Shown here piece after piece: positions 32,543 through 44,157 of a DNA stretch of 64,000 bases. The notes under the pieces were generated by a model, which saw only the letters and a program-made list of their open reading frames with translations, made no database searches and was not told the origin of the DNA. Each line of letters starts with the position of its first letter. The stretch's first letter is position 1. Both the position numbers and the translations under genes were made by a program. Source of the DNA: Globisporangium splendens (Eukaryota > Oomycota > Peronosporomycetes > Pythiales > Pythiaceae); contig VFIW01000078.1 of assembly GCA_006386115.1 (NCBI GenBank), positions 76,290 through 140,289 on the forward strand. The letters run 5' to 3'.

Positions 32543-33106
32543 TGAACCAGGGTACACGCGTTTGGTTACACCGCCGTACCCTTCTCGCCTTTGCCCTAGC
32601 TAAACACAGTTCGCGCAATGATTTTACGGTTGAATTAGTGGCTCGTCGAACTTAGCACTTGGAGCCGGAGCGTACTTTACTCCTGCGAGTGCCTGCACGG
32701 AGAGGAGGCTCTTCTCATTGGCCATAATCACAGGTTTTTGTCCAATCTGTTTGATTGACCTTAGAGAGCTGACCATATTAGAGTTCAAATAGATTCAGTA
32801 TTGACATACAACTGTCTAAAGGTTTGTCCCACAGGGGACAACCCGCAGTCGTACTTTAATAAACACTCACAATTTACTCCTCCAAACATTAGAAGCCGTT
32901 TTTGCTGTCCCTGATGACGAAGGAAATAAATAGAAACGCGCCATTGCACTGCAGGAAGCAGTCACCTAAGAAATGTACTTGTTGCACTGCTTACGCAGGC
33001 AATCAACGCACGTTCCCTCCCCGTCACGAGCACTTGCGGAAGGAGTTTAACAAATACTTCCTCATTCTGTGCAATGTGCTGTGTGTCTCGGGAACGCCCA
33101 GTTACA
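32543..33106 (-). repeat. Degenerate solo LTR of the same Ty3/gypsy family
   Basis: 564 bp aligning end to end with the 565-bp LTRs in minus orientation (starts tgaaccagggtac, ends cgcccagttaca) but with many substitutions, so it is an old copy. No internal element sequence flanks it. A 5-bp catta occurs directly before it and at 33105-33109 overlapping the end, possibly a target duplication. Confidence 0.8.
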
Positions 33107-33248
33107 TTATTAACTTGATCACGTTACACGATATCTAGCGCATCCTGGACTGAAGCGATGTGAGCATGCGTTCGAGGGCATGGCTTTCAGTTCGCTGATC
33201 TCCCGTCCTGGTGGAGTAACTTGGTCTCTCTTGTGGTTTTCCACACTA

Positions 33249-33830
33249 TTAAAATACTCGGCGTGGAATAACTTTACGCCTCACATTTACATCTCTCCTC
33301 AACTCCCGTGACGAATCTTCCTCTCTCTGATTTGGATGAAGGCGCGTACAGATTGACATGCACCAAGTCACGTATCTTGAATGCGATGTGGCTTTCCCTC
33401 CATTCACTCTCTCTCCATTCTTGGACAGCTTGGAAGTGCTTTGGGTTGTACAGAATTCCCACCTCTCCTGTTTTCGCGTGTGAAACGCTCCAAAAGGACA
33501 ATTGTTGGCTACGTCATAAACACCCCAGAGACTGTTCCAGAAGCTGTTGATAGGTTTCACTTCTGCTGCCGTTGTGAAATGTGTCTCTTGCAGCGCAATC
33601 TCATCATATTGCTTGTGTTTGTCTTCATTTGTCCATGAATCAAGCCACTTGAATCTGCCGGTTTTCTTGAATCCTCGTTCATTTTGGCTGGAAACTCGGA
33701 CTGTGTCACCATGCTGTCTATCGTTTTTTCTCTTCTTGTAGAAGCTGTTATGATGCTTCTGGGAGTGAGAGGTTAGACCTCTTGATTTGTCACATACAGA
33801 CCCTCCTACTCCGTTCATCTTGGAGATGAA
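33249..33830 (-). pseudogene. LINE (L1-like) endonuclease remnant
   Basis: Two minus-strand frames together show the start of an APE-type endonuclease: EIALQETHF (catalytic Glu in QETH), then in the other frame FWSVSHAKTGEVGILYNP and VHVNLYAPSSKSER (VNLYAP block). A frameshift between them and missing downstream domains make it a pseudogene. Further upstream on the same strand (33850-34300) are degenerate frames that could be its first ORF. Confidence 0.65.
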
Positions 33831-36309
33831 CTTTGTAATGGTTTGGTTCGATTTACTCCGCTCCTGCGTGCAGATTCACAAAGAAAATCACCAATGATAC
33901 TACTCCACAGAATCTTGGCCCACCATGCCAGCCGCTCGTAGATTGACGAGGATTTCATGGATATCACCAATCGCTCCAATTGCTCCTTGGTAGTTTGCTA
34001 CTTGATCGGCGAATCGCTAGTAGGATCCGATATCAGCTCGTGATAAACGAACGCGCACCAAGAAATTTACCAAACTGTCCGCTTGTGTGAAGAGCACAAA
34101 CTGAACAGGTGCTCGCCTTCGAACATTTGCTTCTTTAAGCCCGCCCAATCGTCTCTGGAATTCAGAAAAGTAATTCGTTGTGCTGCGGTTCCACATATTA
34201 AGACTTGATGTGATCTATCTCAAAACCACAGCAGAATGGATTTGCTGGTGGTAGTGGCGATGAGACTGCTGATGGAAATACGATCAGCTCTTCCTTGTAT
34301 GGTTGCCCCAGAATCCTTGGTTTGAGATCCCTGAATCGAACCCGGTGTGGTCGAAATTTGAAAAAGTGAAAAACCGAAAGTTGGGAGGCTTGGGGTAATT
34401 GTCGCGTGCAAGTGCTTCTTGGGACTCGAGACATAATCAATGAACTCGCATATTCCGCTCTGCCTTTGGGTACGTCTCAAATGGGTCGGGATTGGGGTTG
34501 GACGGATGGAATTTGCGTTCATTCATGTATAACTCTGTATACCCCATTTCAAGGAGCCGGATGGGATCACTCCCTGTGCACGCACGTTCCCAGTTGGCAT
34601 TCTCAGCTTGGCACGAGCTGTCTCGTACCTAGTGCGTGCGTGTACGGTGACCCCGTTACAGTATACGTATTGGTGCCTTTGGGAGAGGAAGGTCCAATTG
34701 TGTAATACATTTCATCTTGTATCAGTGTGCTGACAAAATTTGCGACTCCCCGGTGCGATTAAGCTGAAAAGCAGTCTGCATTTTGTCAAAGAGTAAAGAG
34801 GCGTCCCAAAAGAAAAGAAAAAGAGAGTGCCGGGGATGTCCGATCTGAAGCGTCTTGAGAGAAATACAGACGCACCTGGGAACTCCCCAAGAGAAAGAAC
34901 CGAACTGTCCCCGATTGGAGAGGATGAGAATATCCCTCCCAGTAAACGTCCGAAGACCGAAAGGCTCCTAGTTGACACTTCCGTCCCACCCACTTGGTGG
35001 TTGACCTTGGTCTCGGGCTAAACACCCCGATTGACAAACCGTCCCTCCAGGCACCCCGAGGTTCCCGAGAGTTTCCCAGAAATTCCCGAGGACTCCCGAG
35101 GCTCCATGAGGTTGGCGTGGCTCCTGGGTAGTGAAGGTGACACCACAGTTGAGAAGAACTATCACCCGAAAGGTCTTTGATCACAGACCGAAAAACAAAA
35201 AAAGATCACCGAGTACCTGACAGTGTATTGCGTGTGTCAGTGTGTTTCCTGATAGTCTGGAAAGCCTAGTGATTTCTCGAGTTCACTTAAGTATTGCTCA
35301 GACTCAAAAGAACTAAAGGGTACACAGTGTGAGATATTGACCAAAGGTTCCTGAGGAGGCCCCACCCCTTGGAAGCTCTCAGAGCCTATCCGAAACGACA
35401 AGAGCAGGTAACGCGCCACCAGGGAAAGTATCAGAGTTTGTGAAGAAATTCGCATCCGCTACGTCTCATTTGCATTAGGAAATGAGACTGCAGTTGTGAT
35501 GACAAGATTTGAAGAAGCCTACACCTCCCTTTGGGCATGTTTCTTTTTGAGAGACTCTCCTCTGTGTGGTTTATATTGGGAATATCATTCACACAGAGGG
35601 GTCTCTTAATCGGATGGCCCACTGGCCCTCTCTCACATTCATCACCCTTAGTGTATAACAGAAAATATAGCCAGAGTTGAAAATACCCAATAGCACACAG
35701 ATCCCCCCCCCCTCTGTGCGCTCCCTCCGCGCTTCCTCGCAAGACCACGTGGAAGCTAGTCACGGGATCCACACCCAGTGACATATTCAGACTGGGATTG
35801 GGTTTGAGACCCAACTTACTATGCGCACAGGATCCACGGCACTGTCGCACCAATGCTTACGCGTGTGGCCGTCCTACGCTGCCGGTTTGTCGAAGGGGTC
35901 GGCGTCACGTCCTTGTGAGAGACTGCGGTCGGAGTTGGAACATCTGGGGGCTTGCGGGTTTGCTGGCAAAGTGAAGACTGTATTTACAAATGTTAAAGAA
36001 TGGTCCTGGTAGTCTCTTAGCGTTTCCTAAGTAGTAACGAGCTTCACTGACAACGAAGACGCTGTGGCTTGACCAGGCTTGACAAGGTCGACGGAGATCG
36101 GCTGGGAAGCGGTTGAAGTTGGGCGGCTTACACATATCTCGTGGCTTGGCATGTCGTAGGTTCGAATCTTTCCCGAGGAGTTCCCGGGGTTCTTTCTGAG
36201 ATCCTCCAGTACCATCCGGGTACCTCGGGAGCACTTCAGGTTCTTGATGGAAGGTTATGGTCTCTCCCGAGTTCTTGATGCAGAGTGATGGTCGTCAAGG
36301 GATGGGTTG
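33831..36309. other. Decayed transposon territory, no intact gene
   Basis: Short broken frames on both strands, none convincingly coding. A 65-codon frame at 34827-35021 (LKRLERNTDAPGNSPRERTE) looks protein-like but is isolated. Positions 35040-35110 and 36160-36260 contain clustered TTCCCGAG/CTCGGGA motifs in opposite orientation. A C10 run lies at 35704. At 36100-36170 the sequence has a pol III B-box-like GGTTCGAATC, suggesting a SINE-like remnant. Confidence 0.4.
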
Positions 36310-36954
36310 TCAGCCTAACGCTTCCGCATCTTCCCATCCTTCGGAATGATGGTTAGCCACCCTCAACTGGAAACTTTCCTGATGCTCTCGGGCACCGACC
36401 TTCATTGAGCAACTTGAGTGTCGGAGCCAGTTCCCTGGCGCATACCATAGACAGAGGAGGGGCTCCCGTGACAAGGAGATTTTGAGATTGGGCGGACTTG
36501 AGGGTAGCTCAGACTTGGGAAAATCTTGCGCTTCGCCACACTTCTCACTTCTTGTCTTCCCTTCACGCTCGATGAAAACTCCAGGCTCAATCAAGTACTT
36601 CAACTGAACCGACACCAACTTGTCTTCGACTTCATCCTGGACATCATCTTCTTCATCCTCGTCTTCGGCTTCAAACGACGCAGCATCTGGATGACGCTTC
36701 ATGTGCTTCATCAGATTGCGCGGCTTCACCATTGTATCACAGCTTGAGCACGCGACTTGCTCCGTGTGCACCTTCGCCTTGTGATCCCTCAACGATTTGA
36801 CGGACTTGAAAAAGACGAGCCTCTCGCACTCCAGACAGAAGATCTTGTTCACGCCTCCATGATGGTTCTCAGCGTGCCGCAGCATACTCCAATGCTGGGC
36901 GAAGACTTGGCTGCAGAGTGGAGCGTACACACAGGGATGCAATGCTTGACTCAT
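36310..36954 (-). pseudogene. Crypton-type N-terminal zinc-finger region, truncated
   Basis: From a Met at 36954 the frame encodes three C2H2-like fingers (CVYAPLCSQVF...HH, FCLECERL...H, CSSCDTMVKPRNLMKHMKRH), then a strongly acidic stretch and an LKYLIEPG segment. The same order and similar residues (CFYAPICMKTY, FCPECEPL, CEHCGKEV) open the tyrosine-recombinase gene at 57780. Here the recombinase part is replaced by unrelated sequence. It is therefore a 5' remnant of a related Crypton. Confidence 0.6.
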
Positions 36955-37146
36955 GGTAAACTTTGGAATGACTTTGAGAATGCAGAGCAACAAAGTGCTC
37001 AATCGCAACGATCTTCTACGCCAGTCATTCTCACTCGCCACGTATGTCATAAAACGCATCTGGACGTACTTCCAATCATTTGCCTCATCTAACCAATTTC
37101 CTTCTCGCTCCTCACCAACGTATGAATACTCCACCAGTGAGATCAA

Positions 37147-37945
37147 CTGATCGTCCCATCATACAACCGGTGTTATCATTTCGTGCAGTTTTACTGTGTT
37201 CACGGCAAGCATTCCAGTGGAAACACTCAAGTCACATGGTTGTAAAGTACACACTCCACAATGAGTGCAATTTCAGTGAGTATCTGTAAAAGGGCGCTGT
37301 TCCAAACAGTCCCTTAAACACGGCACACACGCTTGTGCCAGAGGAAGCGTCTCCCGACTTGGAGGGAGGAAGGAAGACTTGAGGGCTTGATGGTAAAATT
37401 GCAACTGAATTAAAATGCTTATGGTTCCTGTCGCTACATGTAAATGAACCCCAAGGGCTCCTAGAGGTTTTATAACTAAAACCTAAACATACACAATAAA
37501 AACCTATGAATCTGATATATAAAACCTTGGGTACACTGAGGTTGAACCCACGAGATCTTCGAGAAGCTTGAACTTGGAGTCCCGTGGAAAATTCCCTGCA
37601 AAGTGATTGGCTACAGCCACTCACTTTAGGTGGCAGAGACACGTTGGTCTCATCACCAACGCAGTTTCCCAAGTAGGAACCATCACTCAGTACTTGATTA
37701 GTACATGGATGTCATCACTCTGTACTGATTAGTACATGTGAACAACATTCTACACTGATCAGCACAGGGAGCGCTCGTGACGTCATGGGATGACGTCACA
37801 TGTGCATGTGGGGACTGTCATACCGTAATCCCTTTGTTAATTGTCTCTCCACAATGCACACTGAAGGTGGTGTGTGGCACACTAAATCTGGGAACAGATC
37901 CACCTTCATGTAATGGCTAGGTATAGCCCATTACATCATCCCCTC
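37147..37945. other. Intergenic with nested inverted repeats before the telomeric cassettes
   Basis: No gene. 37680-37770 holds three degenerate tandem copies of a segment with TACTGATTAGTACATG. 37777-37799 is a perfect CRE-type palindrome. At 37860-37940 two stem-loops are possible: TGAAGGTGG with CCACCTTCA, and TGTAATGG-CTA with TAG-CCCATTACA. These end directly before the first TTTAGGG tract. Confidence 0.5.
37777..37799. promoter_or_regulatory. Double CRE palindrome
   Basis: GTGACGTCAT and its exact reverse complement separated by GGG, giving two TGACGTCA (bZIP/CREB-type) sites in a 10-bp-arm inverted repeat. Which gene it would serve is unclear. Confidence 0.45.
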
Positions 37946-37987
37946 CTAGGGTTTAGGGTTTAGGGGTTTAGGGGTTTAGGGTTTAGA
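37946..37987 (+). repeat. Interstitial telomeric tract 1
   Basis: About six TTTAGGG/TTTAGGGG units with the G-rich strand on plus, running into the constant cassette start TTTAGATGCTGTCC. Confidence 0.9.
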
Positions 37988-38009
37988 TGCTGTCCTGTTT
38001 TAAAACGAA

Positions 38010-38038
38010 CCCCACAAATTTCGTAGAAATTTGAGGGG
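38010..38038. other. Conserved hairpin next to telomeric repeat
   Basis: CAAATTTC-GTA-GAAATTTG flanked by CCCC and GGGG with one A-A mismatch. Repeated at the same distance from the TTTAGGG tract in every cassette (about 40695, 43452, 45604, 48186, 52873, 54650). In type B cassettes the mismatch becomes an A-T pair, lengthening the stem. Confidence 0.75.
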
Positions 38039-38944
38039 TTATGTTTTCAAATATGGACAGCAACATGCCGCTATCCACAAATCCGTCTGAGGTCTAGTTC
38101 TCGAGATATAACGAAAAATCTTCAACATTGTCTCATATCTCAAAATCTGACCCCACGATCTCTCTCAAAATATCACCATCGAATTCTACGCCTTTGAAAA
38201 CCCGATATCCGAAAGTTTTAGAAAAGTTAGGTATCTGGTGCTGAGCTATGGCCATCCATTCATTTCTGCTACCTACTGGATTAGGCTATATCGAAAGTAT
38301 TGACTTCTGCTATATCGAGTACTGAGTTAGGCAATGTGAAGAGTATTGATTTAAGCTATCAAAATGTAATGTTTTAGGACATCTTGATCTATTGATTTAT
38401 GACATATATTATGTACTGAAGTAAGCCATCTTGAGTAATGGTTTAGGACATAATACGAGTTGTTTCTAGGACACACAGTGTGCCCACCCAGGATCGAACA
38501 TGGATTGATTGAGGATGTTCCCAAAGCATTGAGTGATACAAAATATCGTGTTGGTCTTGGCTACACAGTGTATTATTTATTTCAACTACACATGTTTTTA
38601 TTGATATAGGTTATATGAACGATTTGGAATGATTCCTGCATTGGTTGTGCACCCCGAGGGTACAATGACGGTGACGACAAATCATTTGGTCCTCTTGCAT
38701 TGCGTGGACATTCTAATTGACTTGATAAATGACTATCCACATAACGCATCGATTAGAATTCTGTCTTCAAGTTGCATCTGATTGGCTGGTTTGTAAATCA
38801 GGCAGCGTGTGACACAGACAGAAGTTCAACCTGAGCAAAAATACGCAGTTGAAGTTGCATCTGAATGGCGACAGTGGACACGATGAAGCGTGTGACACAA
38901 ACAGAGGATATGACAATGCGAAAGTTTTCTTCTTCTTCTTTTAT

Positions 38945-38957
38945 TCATTTCCCAATT
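38945..38957 (+). promoter_or_regulatory. Oomycete initiator, cassette 1
   Basis: TCATTTCCCAATT matches the oomycete Inr (TCATTYYNCAWTT), preceded by a TTC-rich tract and followed 4 nt later by the ATG. Confidence 0.7.
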
Positions 38958-38961
38958 CGCG

Positions 38962-40511
38962 ATGGAAAGCAACAAGTACTCTCAAGTGGCGGAAGCCTTT
39001 ATACCCGACCGTGTCGACATCGACTACGTCGAGATAACCGGCCCGCCGTCATGCCTCGAGGTCATCTCTCGTGCCGAGTTCACTGTCGGGACGTTCAAGC
39101 GCGACCTGTCGAAGCGAAGCGGCCAATACCTTCTGCTGGCATACCAACCGGGGTATGTGTATGTGAAGGTTACTGAAGAACAACGAATGGACATCGTCTT
39201 TGATTTGAGCGTGCGCTTTGGTGTGATTCTCGATCCAAGTCCTGATCCGACGGTTCTTCTGAAGAGCGTGTCAAGAAGAGTTGTCTCGTCCCAGCTAGTG
39301 GATATGCTGGAAGGGATGGAAGTGGCCGAAGTGATCTGTGTGAACTACGGTATGAAGTCGCCGATCCGATTCTACTCGTGGCTTTCGTTGCTCCCACAAG
39401 AGTGCCGCGTGATTGTCGATGTCGGCGTTGAAGATTTGTCGAAGGATGTAGACCTCGTGATTGTGACTCGTTTTACGGGTGGTCCAATGGTCGATCACAT
39501 CTACCACAACTTTGAGCTGTTCAGTGTGGTTCAGTGTGGTGTGGTCCAGCATTTGGGACCTGTTTGATTGAAGCGAAGCGGAACGTGGCGACGAACATGT
39601 TGAAAGCGCGCGTGTACTCGAGTATTGTGCACTCTCTGAAGGCAAACGTGCAAGCAGCGTGGGTTCCGAAGCCTCGTACTGTGAAGGCGTTGCGGCGTTA
39701 CGAAGAGTATTACAAGCGTCTTCCTGTGGCTTATCTTCGTGATGGCGATCGTTGTTGCCTGATTCGCACTGAAATCCGACTCCGCATGCGCTCTTGGGAA
39801 ACGTTGTTGGAAGACTTCGGACGTTTTCGGCGTGAGGTGTACGCGAGGACTGAGTTTCGTCGTCTGAAGTTCGATGAGATTCTGTACTCGATGCCGCAGA
39901 TTCTGGATTGGGCGAAGTCGAAGAACATCTTCCAAGGCTCGGACTCAAGGGGGTGTACGCCTCAGCAAGTTCGTCTGTACCACGTCGTGAACAACTCGCA
40001 CGGTTACGCCGGCAAAGGGTCTCAGAGTGCCATCGACCAGTCTCGTGCTTTGATTGCTGACGCGTACGCGTACTACCAGCAGAAGCGCATTGCAGATGGT
40101 CGTGTGTTTGGCATTGCATCTGGTGTCGAAGAGAACGAAGCGATTGATCTCATCAGCGACTCCGAGGAAGAAGAGAAGATGGATGTGGATGCTGGTCACG
40201 TTCAGTTTGCCGACGAAGTTGAGGTGATCGACCTGATTGATCGTGAAGAGGCTGTCTACGACGATGATGAAGATCTAGTCTCCGAGGAAGAGAGCGACCG
40301 TCGCCAACGACAAACCTCAGTTTCTCTTCGTGATCTGATGTCGGATGTGGAGACCAATCTTCTCATTGTTCGCGAAGGCCGTACGAAATGGTACCAAGTG
40401 AAGAAGCTTAACGGCAATTTGTGGAAGCGTGGGACGTCTCGCGAGTATCTGATCCAGCGTGTAGTTGATGAACTAAAAGGAGATTGGCGTCAACACGTGA
40501 TGTCTAAGTAG
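38962..40511 (+). pseudogene. Telomere-cassette gene, copy 1 (frameshifted)
   Basis: Same product as the intact copy at 41647-43197 but missing one nucleotide near 39541 (ggtgtggtcc versus ggtgtcggtcc), which causes a stop at 39567. The remaining codons stay open in the other frame to 40511. Apart from that the two copies are nearly identical, with only a few substitutions (for example Cys for Tyr near codon 126). The break is thus recent or a sequencing error. Confidence 0.75.
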
Positions 40512-40612
40512 GTTCTGTAGTTGGACTATAGCATAGTGTGGACTTTGAAAGAGAACTGATTGAATAAAGCCGCGAATTTTGGGATTTTAAGTTGAGTGTT
40601 TATGGTTTATAG

Positions 40613-40671
40613 TAGGGTTTAGATGCTAGGATTTAGATGCTAGGATTTAGGGTTTAGGGTTTAGGGTTTAG
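40613..40671 (+). repeat. Interstitial telomeric tract 2
   Basis: Degenerate TTTAGATGCTAGGA units followed by pure TTTAGGG units between cassettes 1 and 2. Confidence 0.9.
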
Positions 40672-41629
40672 ATGCTGTCCTGTTTTAAAACGAACCCCAC
40701 AAATTTCGTAGAAATTTGAGGGGTTATGTTTTCAAATATGGACAGCAACATGCCGCTATCCACAAATCCGTCTGAGGTCTAGTTCTCGAGATATTACGAA
40801 AAATCTTCAACATTGTCTCATATCTCAAAATCTGACCCCACGATCTCTCTCAAAATATCACCATCGAATTCTACGCCTTTGAAAACCCCATATCCGAAAG
40901 TTTTAGAAAAGTTAGGTATCTGGTGCTGAGCTATGGCCATCCATTCATTTCTGCTACCTACTGGATTAGGCTATATCGAAAGTATTGACTTCTGCTATAT
41001 CGAGTACTGAGTTAGGCAATGTGAAGAGTATTGAATTAAGCTATCAAAATGTAATGTTTTAGGACATCTTGATCTCTTGATTTATGACATATATTATGTA
41101 CTGAAGTAAGCCATCTTGAGTAATGGTTTAGGACATAATACGAGTTGTTTCTAGGACACACAGTGTGCCCACCCAGGATCGAACATGGATTGATTGAGGA
41201 TGTTCCCAAAGCATTGAGTGATACAAAATATCGTGTTGGTCTTGGCTACACAGTGTATTATTTATTTCAACTGCACATGTTTTTATTGATATAGGTTATA
41301 TGAACGATTTGGAATGATTCCTGCATTGGTTGTGCACCCCGAGGGTACAATGACGGTGACGACAAATCATTTGGTCCTCTTGCATTGCGTGGACATTCTA
41401 ATTGACTTGATAAATGACTATCCACATAACGTATCGATTAGAATTCTGTCTTCAAGTTGCATCTGATTGGCTGGTTTGTAAATCATGCAGCGTGTGACAC
41501 AGACAGAAGTTCAACCTGAGCAAAAATACGCAGTTGAAGTTGCATCTGAATGGCGACAGTGGACATGATGAAGCGTGTGACACAAACAGAGGATATGACA
41601 ATGCGAAAGTTTTCTTCTTCTTCTTTTAT

Positions 41630-41642
41630 TCATTTCCCAATT
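41630..41642 (+). promoter_or_regulatory. Oomycete initiator, cassette 2
   Basis: TCATTTCCCAATT, 4 nt before the ATG, after a TTC-rich tract. Identical to cassettes 1, 6 and 7. Confidence 0.7.
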
Positions 41643-41646
41643 CGCG

Positions 41647-43197
41647 ATGGAAAGCAACAAGTACTCTCAAGTGGCGGAAGCCTTTATACCCGACCGTGTC
41701 GACATCGACTACGTCGAGATAACCGGCCCGCCGTCATGCCTCGAGGTCATCTCTCGTGCCGAGTTCACTGTCGGGACGTTCAAGCGCGACCTGTCGAAGC
41801 GAAGCGGCCAATACCTTCTGCTGGCATACCAACCGGGGTATGTGTATGTGAAGGTCACTGAAGAGCAACGAATGGACATCGTCTTTGATTTGAGCGTTCG
41901 CTTTGGTGTGATTCTCGATCCAAGTCCTGATCCGACGGTTCTTCTGAAGAGCGTGTCAAGAAGAGTTGTCTCGTCCCAGCTAGTGGATATGCTGGAAGGG
42001 ATGGAAGTGGCCGAAGTGATCTATGTGAACTACGGTATGAAGTCGCCGATCCGATTCTACTCGTGGCTTTCGTTGCTCCCACAAGAGTGCCGCGTGATTG
42101 TCGATGTCGGCGTTGAAGATTTGTCGAAGGATGTAGACCTCGTGATTCTGACTCGTTTTACGGGTGGTCCAATGGTCGATCACATCTACCACAACTTTGA
42201 GTTGTTCAGTGTGGTTCAGTGTGGTGTCGGTCCAGCATTTGGGACCTGTTTGATTGAAGCGAAGCGGAACGTGGCGACGAACATGTTGAAAGCGCGCGTG
42301 TACTCGAGTATTGTACACTCTCTGAAGGCAAACGTGCAAGCAGCGTGGGTTCCGAAGCCTCGTACTGTGAAGGCGTTGCGGCGTTACGAAGAGTATTACA
42401 AGCGTCTTCCTGTGGCTTATCTTCGTGATGGCGATCGTTGTTGCCTGATTCGCACTGAAATCCGACTCCGCATGCGCTCTTGGGAAACGTTGTTGGAAGA
42501 CTTCGGACGTTTTCGGCGTGAGGTGTACGCGAGGACTGAGTTTCGTCGTCTGAAGTTCGATGAGATTCTGTACTCGATGCCGCAGATTCTGGATTGGGCG
42601 AAGTCGAAGAACATCTTCCAAGGCACGGACTCAAGGGGGTGTACGCCTCAGCAAGTTCGTCTGTACCACGTCGTGAACAACTCGCACGGTTACGCCGGCA
42701 AAGGGTCTCAGAGTGCCATCGACCAGTCTCGTGCTTTGATTGCTGACGCGTACGCGTACTACCAGCAGAAGCGCATTGCAGATGGTCGTGTGTTTGGCAT
42801 TGCATCTGGTGTCGAAGAGAACGAAGCGATTGATCTCATCAGCGACTCCGAGGAAGAAGAGAAGATGGATGTGGATGCTGGTCACGTTCAGTTTGCCGAC
42901 GAAGTTGAGGTGATCGACCTGATTGATCGTGAAGAGGCTGTCTACGACGATGATGAAGATCTAGTCTCCGAGGAAGAGAGCGACCGTCGCCAACGACAAA
43001 CCTCAGTTTCTCTTCGTGATCTGATGTCGGATGTGGAGACCAATCTTCTCATTGTTCGCGAAGGCCGTACGAAATGGTACCAAGTGAAGAAGCTTAACGG
43101 CAATTTGTGGAAGCGTGGGACGTCTCGCGAGTATCTGATCCAGCGTGTAGTTGATGAACTAAAAGGAGATTGGCGTCAACACGTGATGTCTAAGTAG
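41647..43197 (+). CDS. Telomere-cassette protein, intact (516 aa), unknown with SIM-like motifs
   Basis: An uninterrupted 516-residue product not assignable to a family. The N-terminal 380 residues look like folded globular domains (DIDYVEITGPP, YQPGYVYVKVTEEQR, RFTGGPMVDHIYHNFELF, RRYEEYYKRLPVAYLRD, MPQILDWAKSKNIF). Residues 393-445 are acidic and contain two SUMO-interaction-type motifs next to acidic runs: EAIDLISDSEEEE (about 393-405) and EVIDLIDREE (about 421-430). A basic C-terminal segment follows (REGRTKWYQVKKL...). No signal peptide, membrane helix, or polymerase or nuclease signature was recognised. It is read from an initiator directly upstream. A nuclear, SUMO-binding, chromatin- or telomere-associated role is only inferred from motifs and location. 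Confidence 0.75.
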   Translation: MESNKYSQVAEAFIPDRVDIDYVEITGPPSCLEVISRAEFTVGTFKRDLSKRSGQYLLLAYQPGYVYVKVTEEQRMDIVFDLSVRFGVILDPSPDPTVLLKSVSRRVVSSQLVDMLEGMEVAEVIYVNYGMKSPIRFYSWLSLLPQECRVIVDVGVEDLSKDVDLVILTRFTGGPMVDHIYHNFELFSVVQCGVGPAFGTCLIEAKRNVATNMLKARVYSSIVHSLKANVQAAWVPKPRTVKALRRYEEYYKRLPVAYLRDGDRCCLIRTEIRLRMRSWETLLEDFGRFRREVYARTEFRRLKFDEILYSMPQILDWAKSKNIFQGTDSRGCTPQQVRLYHVVNNSHGYAGKGSQSAIDQSRALIADAYAYYQQKRIADGRVFGIASGVEENEAIDLISDSEEEEKMDVDAGHVQFADEVEVIDLIDREEAVYDDDEDLVSEEESDRRQRQTSVSLRDLMSDVETNLLIVREGRTKWYQVKKLNGNLWKRGTSREYLIQRVVDELKGDWRQHVMSK

Positions 43198-43298
43198 GTT
43201 CTGTAGTTGGACTATAGCATAGTGTGGACTTTGAAAGAGAACTGATTGAATAAAGCCGCGAACTTTTGGGATTTTAGTTGAGTGTTTATGGTTTATAG

Positions 43299-43431
43299 TA
43301 GGGTTTAGATGCTAGGATTTAGATGCTAGGATTTAGGGTTTAGGGTTTAGGGTTTAGATGCTGTCCTGTTTTAAAACGAACCCCACAAATTAGGGTTTAG
43401 GGGCCCTAGGGTTTAGGGTTTAGGGTTTAGA
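43299..43431 (+). repeat. Telomeric tract 3 with a 35-bp cassette stub
   Basis: A TTTAGGG run, then only about 35 bp of a type A start (atgctgtcctg...ccccacaaatt), which is cut in the middle of the hairpin by a second TTTAGGG run containing the inverted junction TTTAGGGGCCCTAGGG. Confidence 0.85.
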
Positions 43432-44140
43432 TGCTGTCCCGTTTGAAAACTAGCCACACAAATTTCGTAGAAATTTGTGGGGGTATGTTTTCAACGACGG
43501 GCAGCATCTCGGCGAAAACGAGAAATCTGCCGAAATTTTACTTTTTGAGATATAACGAAAAAACTGAAAAAATGTCGCATTGCACAAAAACAAGCCACAC
43601 AATCTTTCTCAAACTTTCACCATCGTTTTCTACGCCATTGAAAACCCCATATCCGAAAGTTTTAGAAACGAGAAGTTTTTGGTGCCGAGCTATCGCCATC
43701 CATTCAATTTTGAAATGTACTGGATTAAGCTATATAGAAAGTATTGACTTATGCTATATCGAGTACTGAGTTAGGCAATATTTGAAGTATTGACTTAAGC
43801 TATAAAATCTAATGATTTAGGACATATCAATCTATTGATTTATGACATTTATAATGTAATGAAGTAAGCCATTTTGTGCAATAGGTAGCCTATAACATGC
43901 ATTATTTGGACTCCCAAAAGGAAGAGTGACGACGACGACAAATCATTTGATCCTCGTGTATTGAGTGGACATTCTGATTGGCTGCTTTGTAAATCAGGCA
44001 GCGTGTGACACAAACAGAAGTTCAACGTGTACAAAAATACGCAGATGAAGTTGCATCTGAATGGCGACAGTGGACATGATGAAGCGTGTGACACATACAG
44101 AGCTTATGACAATGCGAAAGTTTTCTTCTTCTTCTACCAT

Positions 44141-44153
44141 TCATTTTCCAATT
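44141..44153 (+). promoter_or_regulatory. Oomycete initiator, cassette 4
   Basis: TCATTTTCCAATT fits the initiator consensus. A one-base variant of the type A version at the same distance from ATG. Confidence 0.65.
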
Positions 44154-44157
44154 CGCG

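Larger units (their letters stand above)
37946..40612 (+). repeat. Telomere-delimited cassette 1 (type A)
   Basis: Order: TTTAGGG tract, constant start TTTAGATGCTGTCC, hairpin (38010-38038), about 0.9 kb of upstream DNA, oomycete initiator, gene, AATAAA-containing 3' flank, degenerate TTTAGGG. About 97-99% identical by eye to cassette 2, offset 2685 bp. The upstream part contains an internal duplication of AAGTTGCATCTGA...GCGTGTGACACA (38771-38823 and 38854-38905). Confidence 0.85.
40613..43298 (+). repeat. Telomere-delimited cassette 2 (type A, intact)
   Basis: Complete unit with the same order of parts as cassette 1, including hairpin, duplicated upstream element, initiator, intact gene and AATAAA 3' flank (attgaataaagccgcgaa). 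Confidence 0.85.

Noticed and set aside
33249..33818. 189-codon minus-strand frame as an intact gene
   Set aside because: Conserved LINE endonuclease blocks are split between two frames, so it is a pseudogene.
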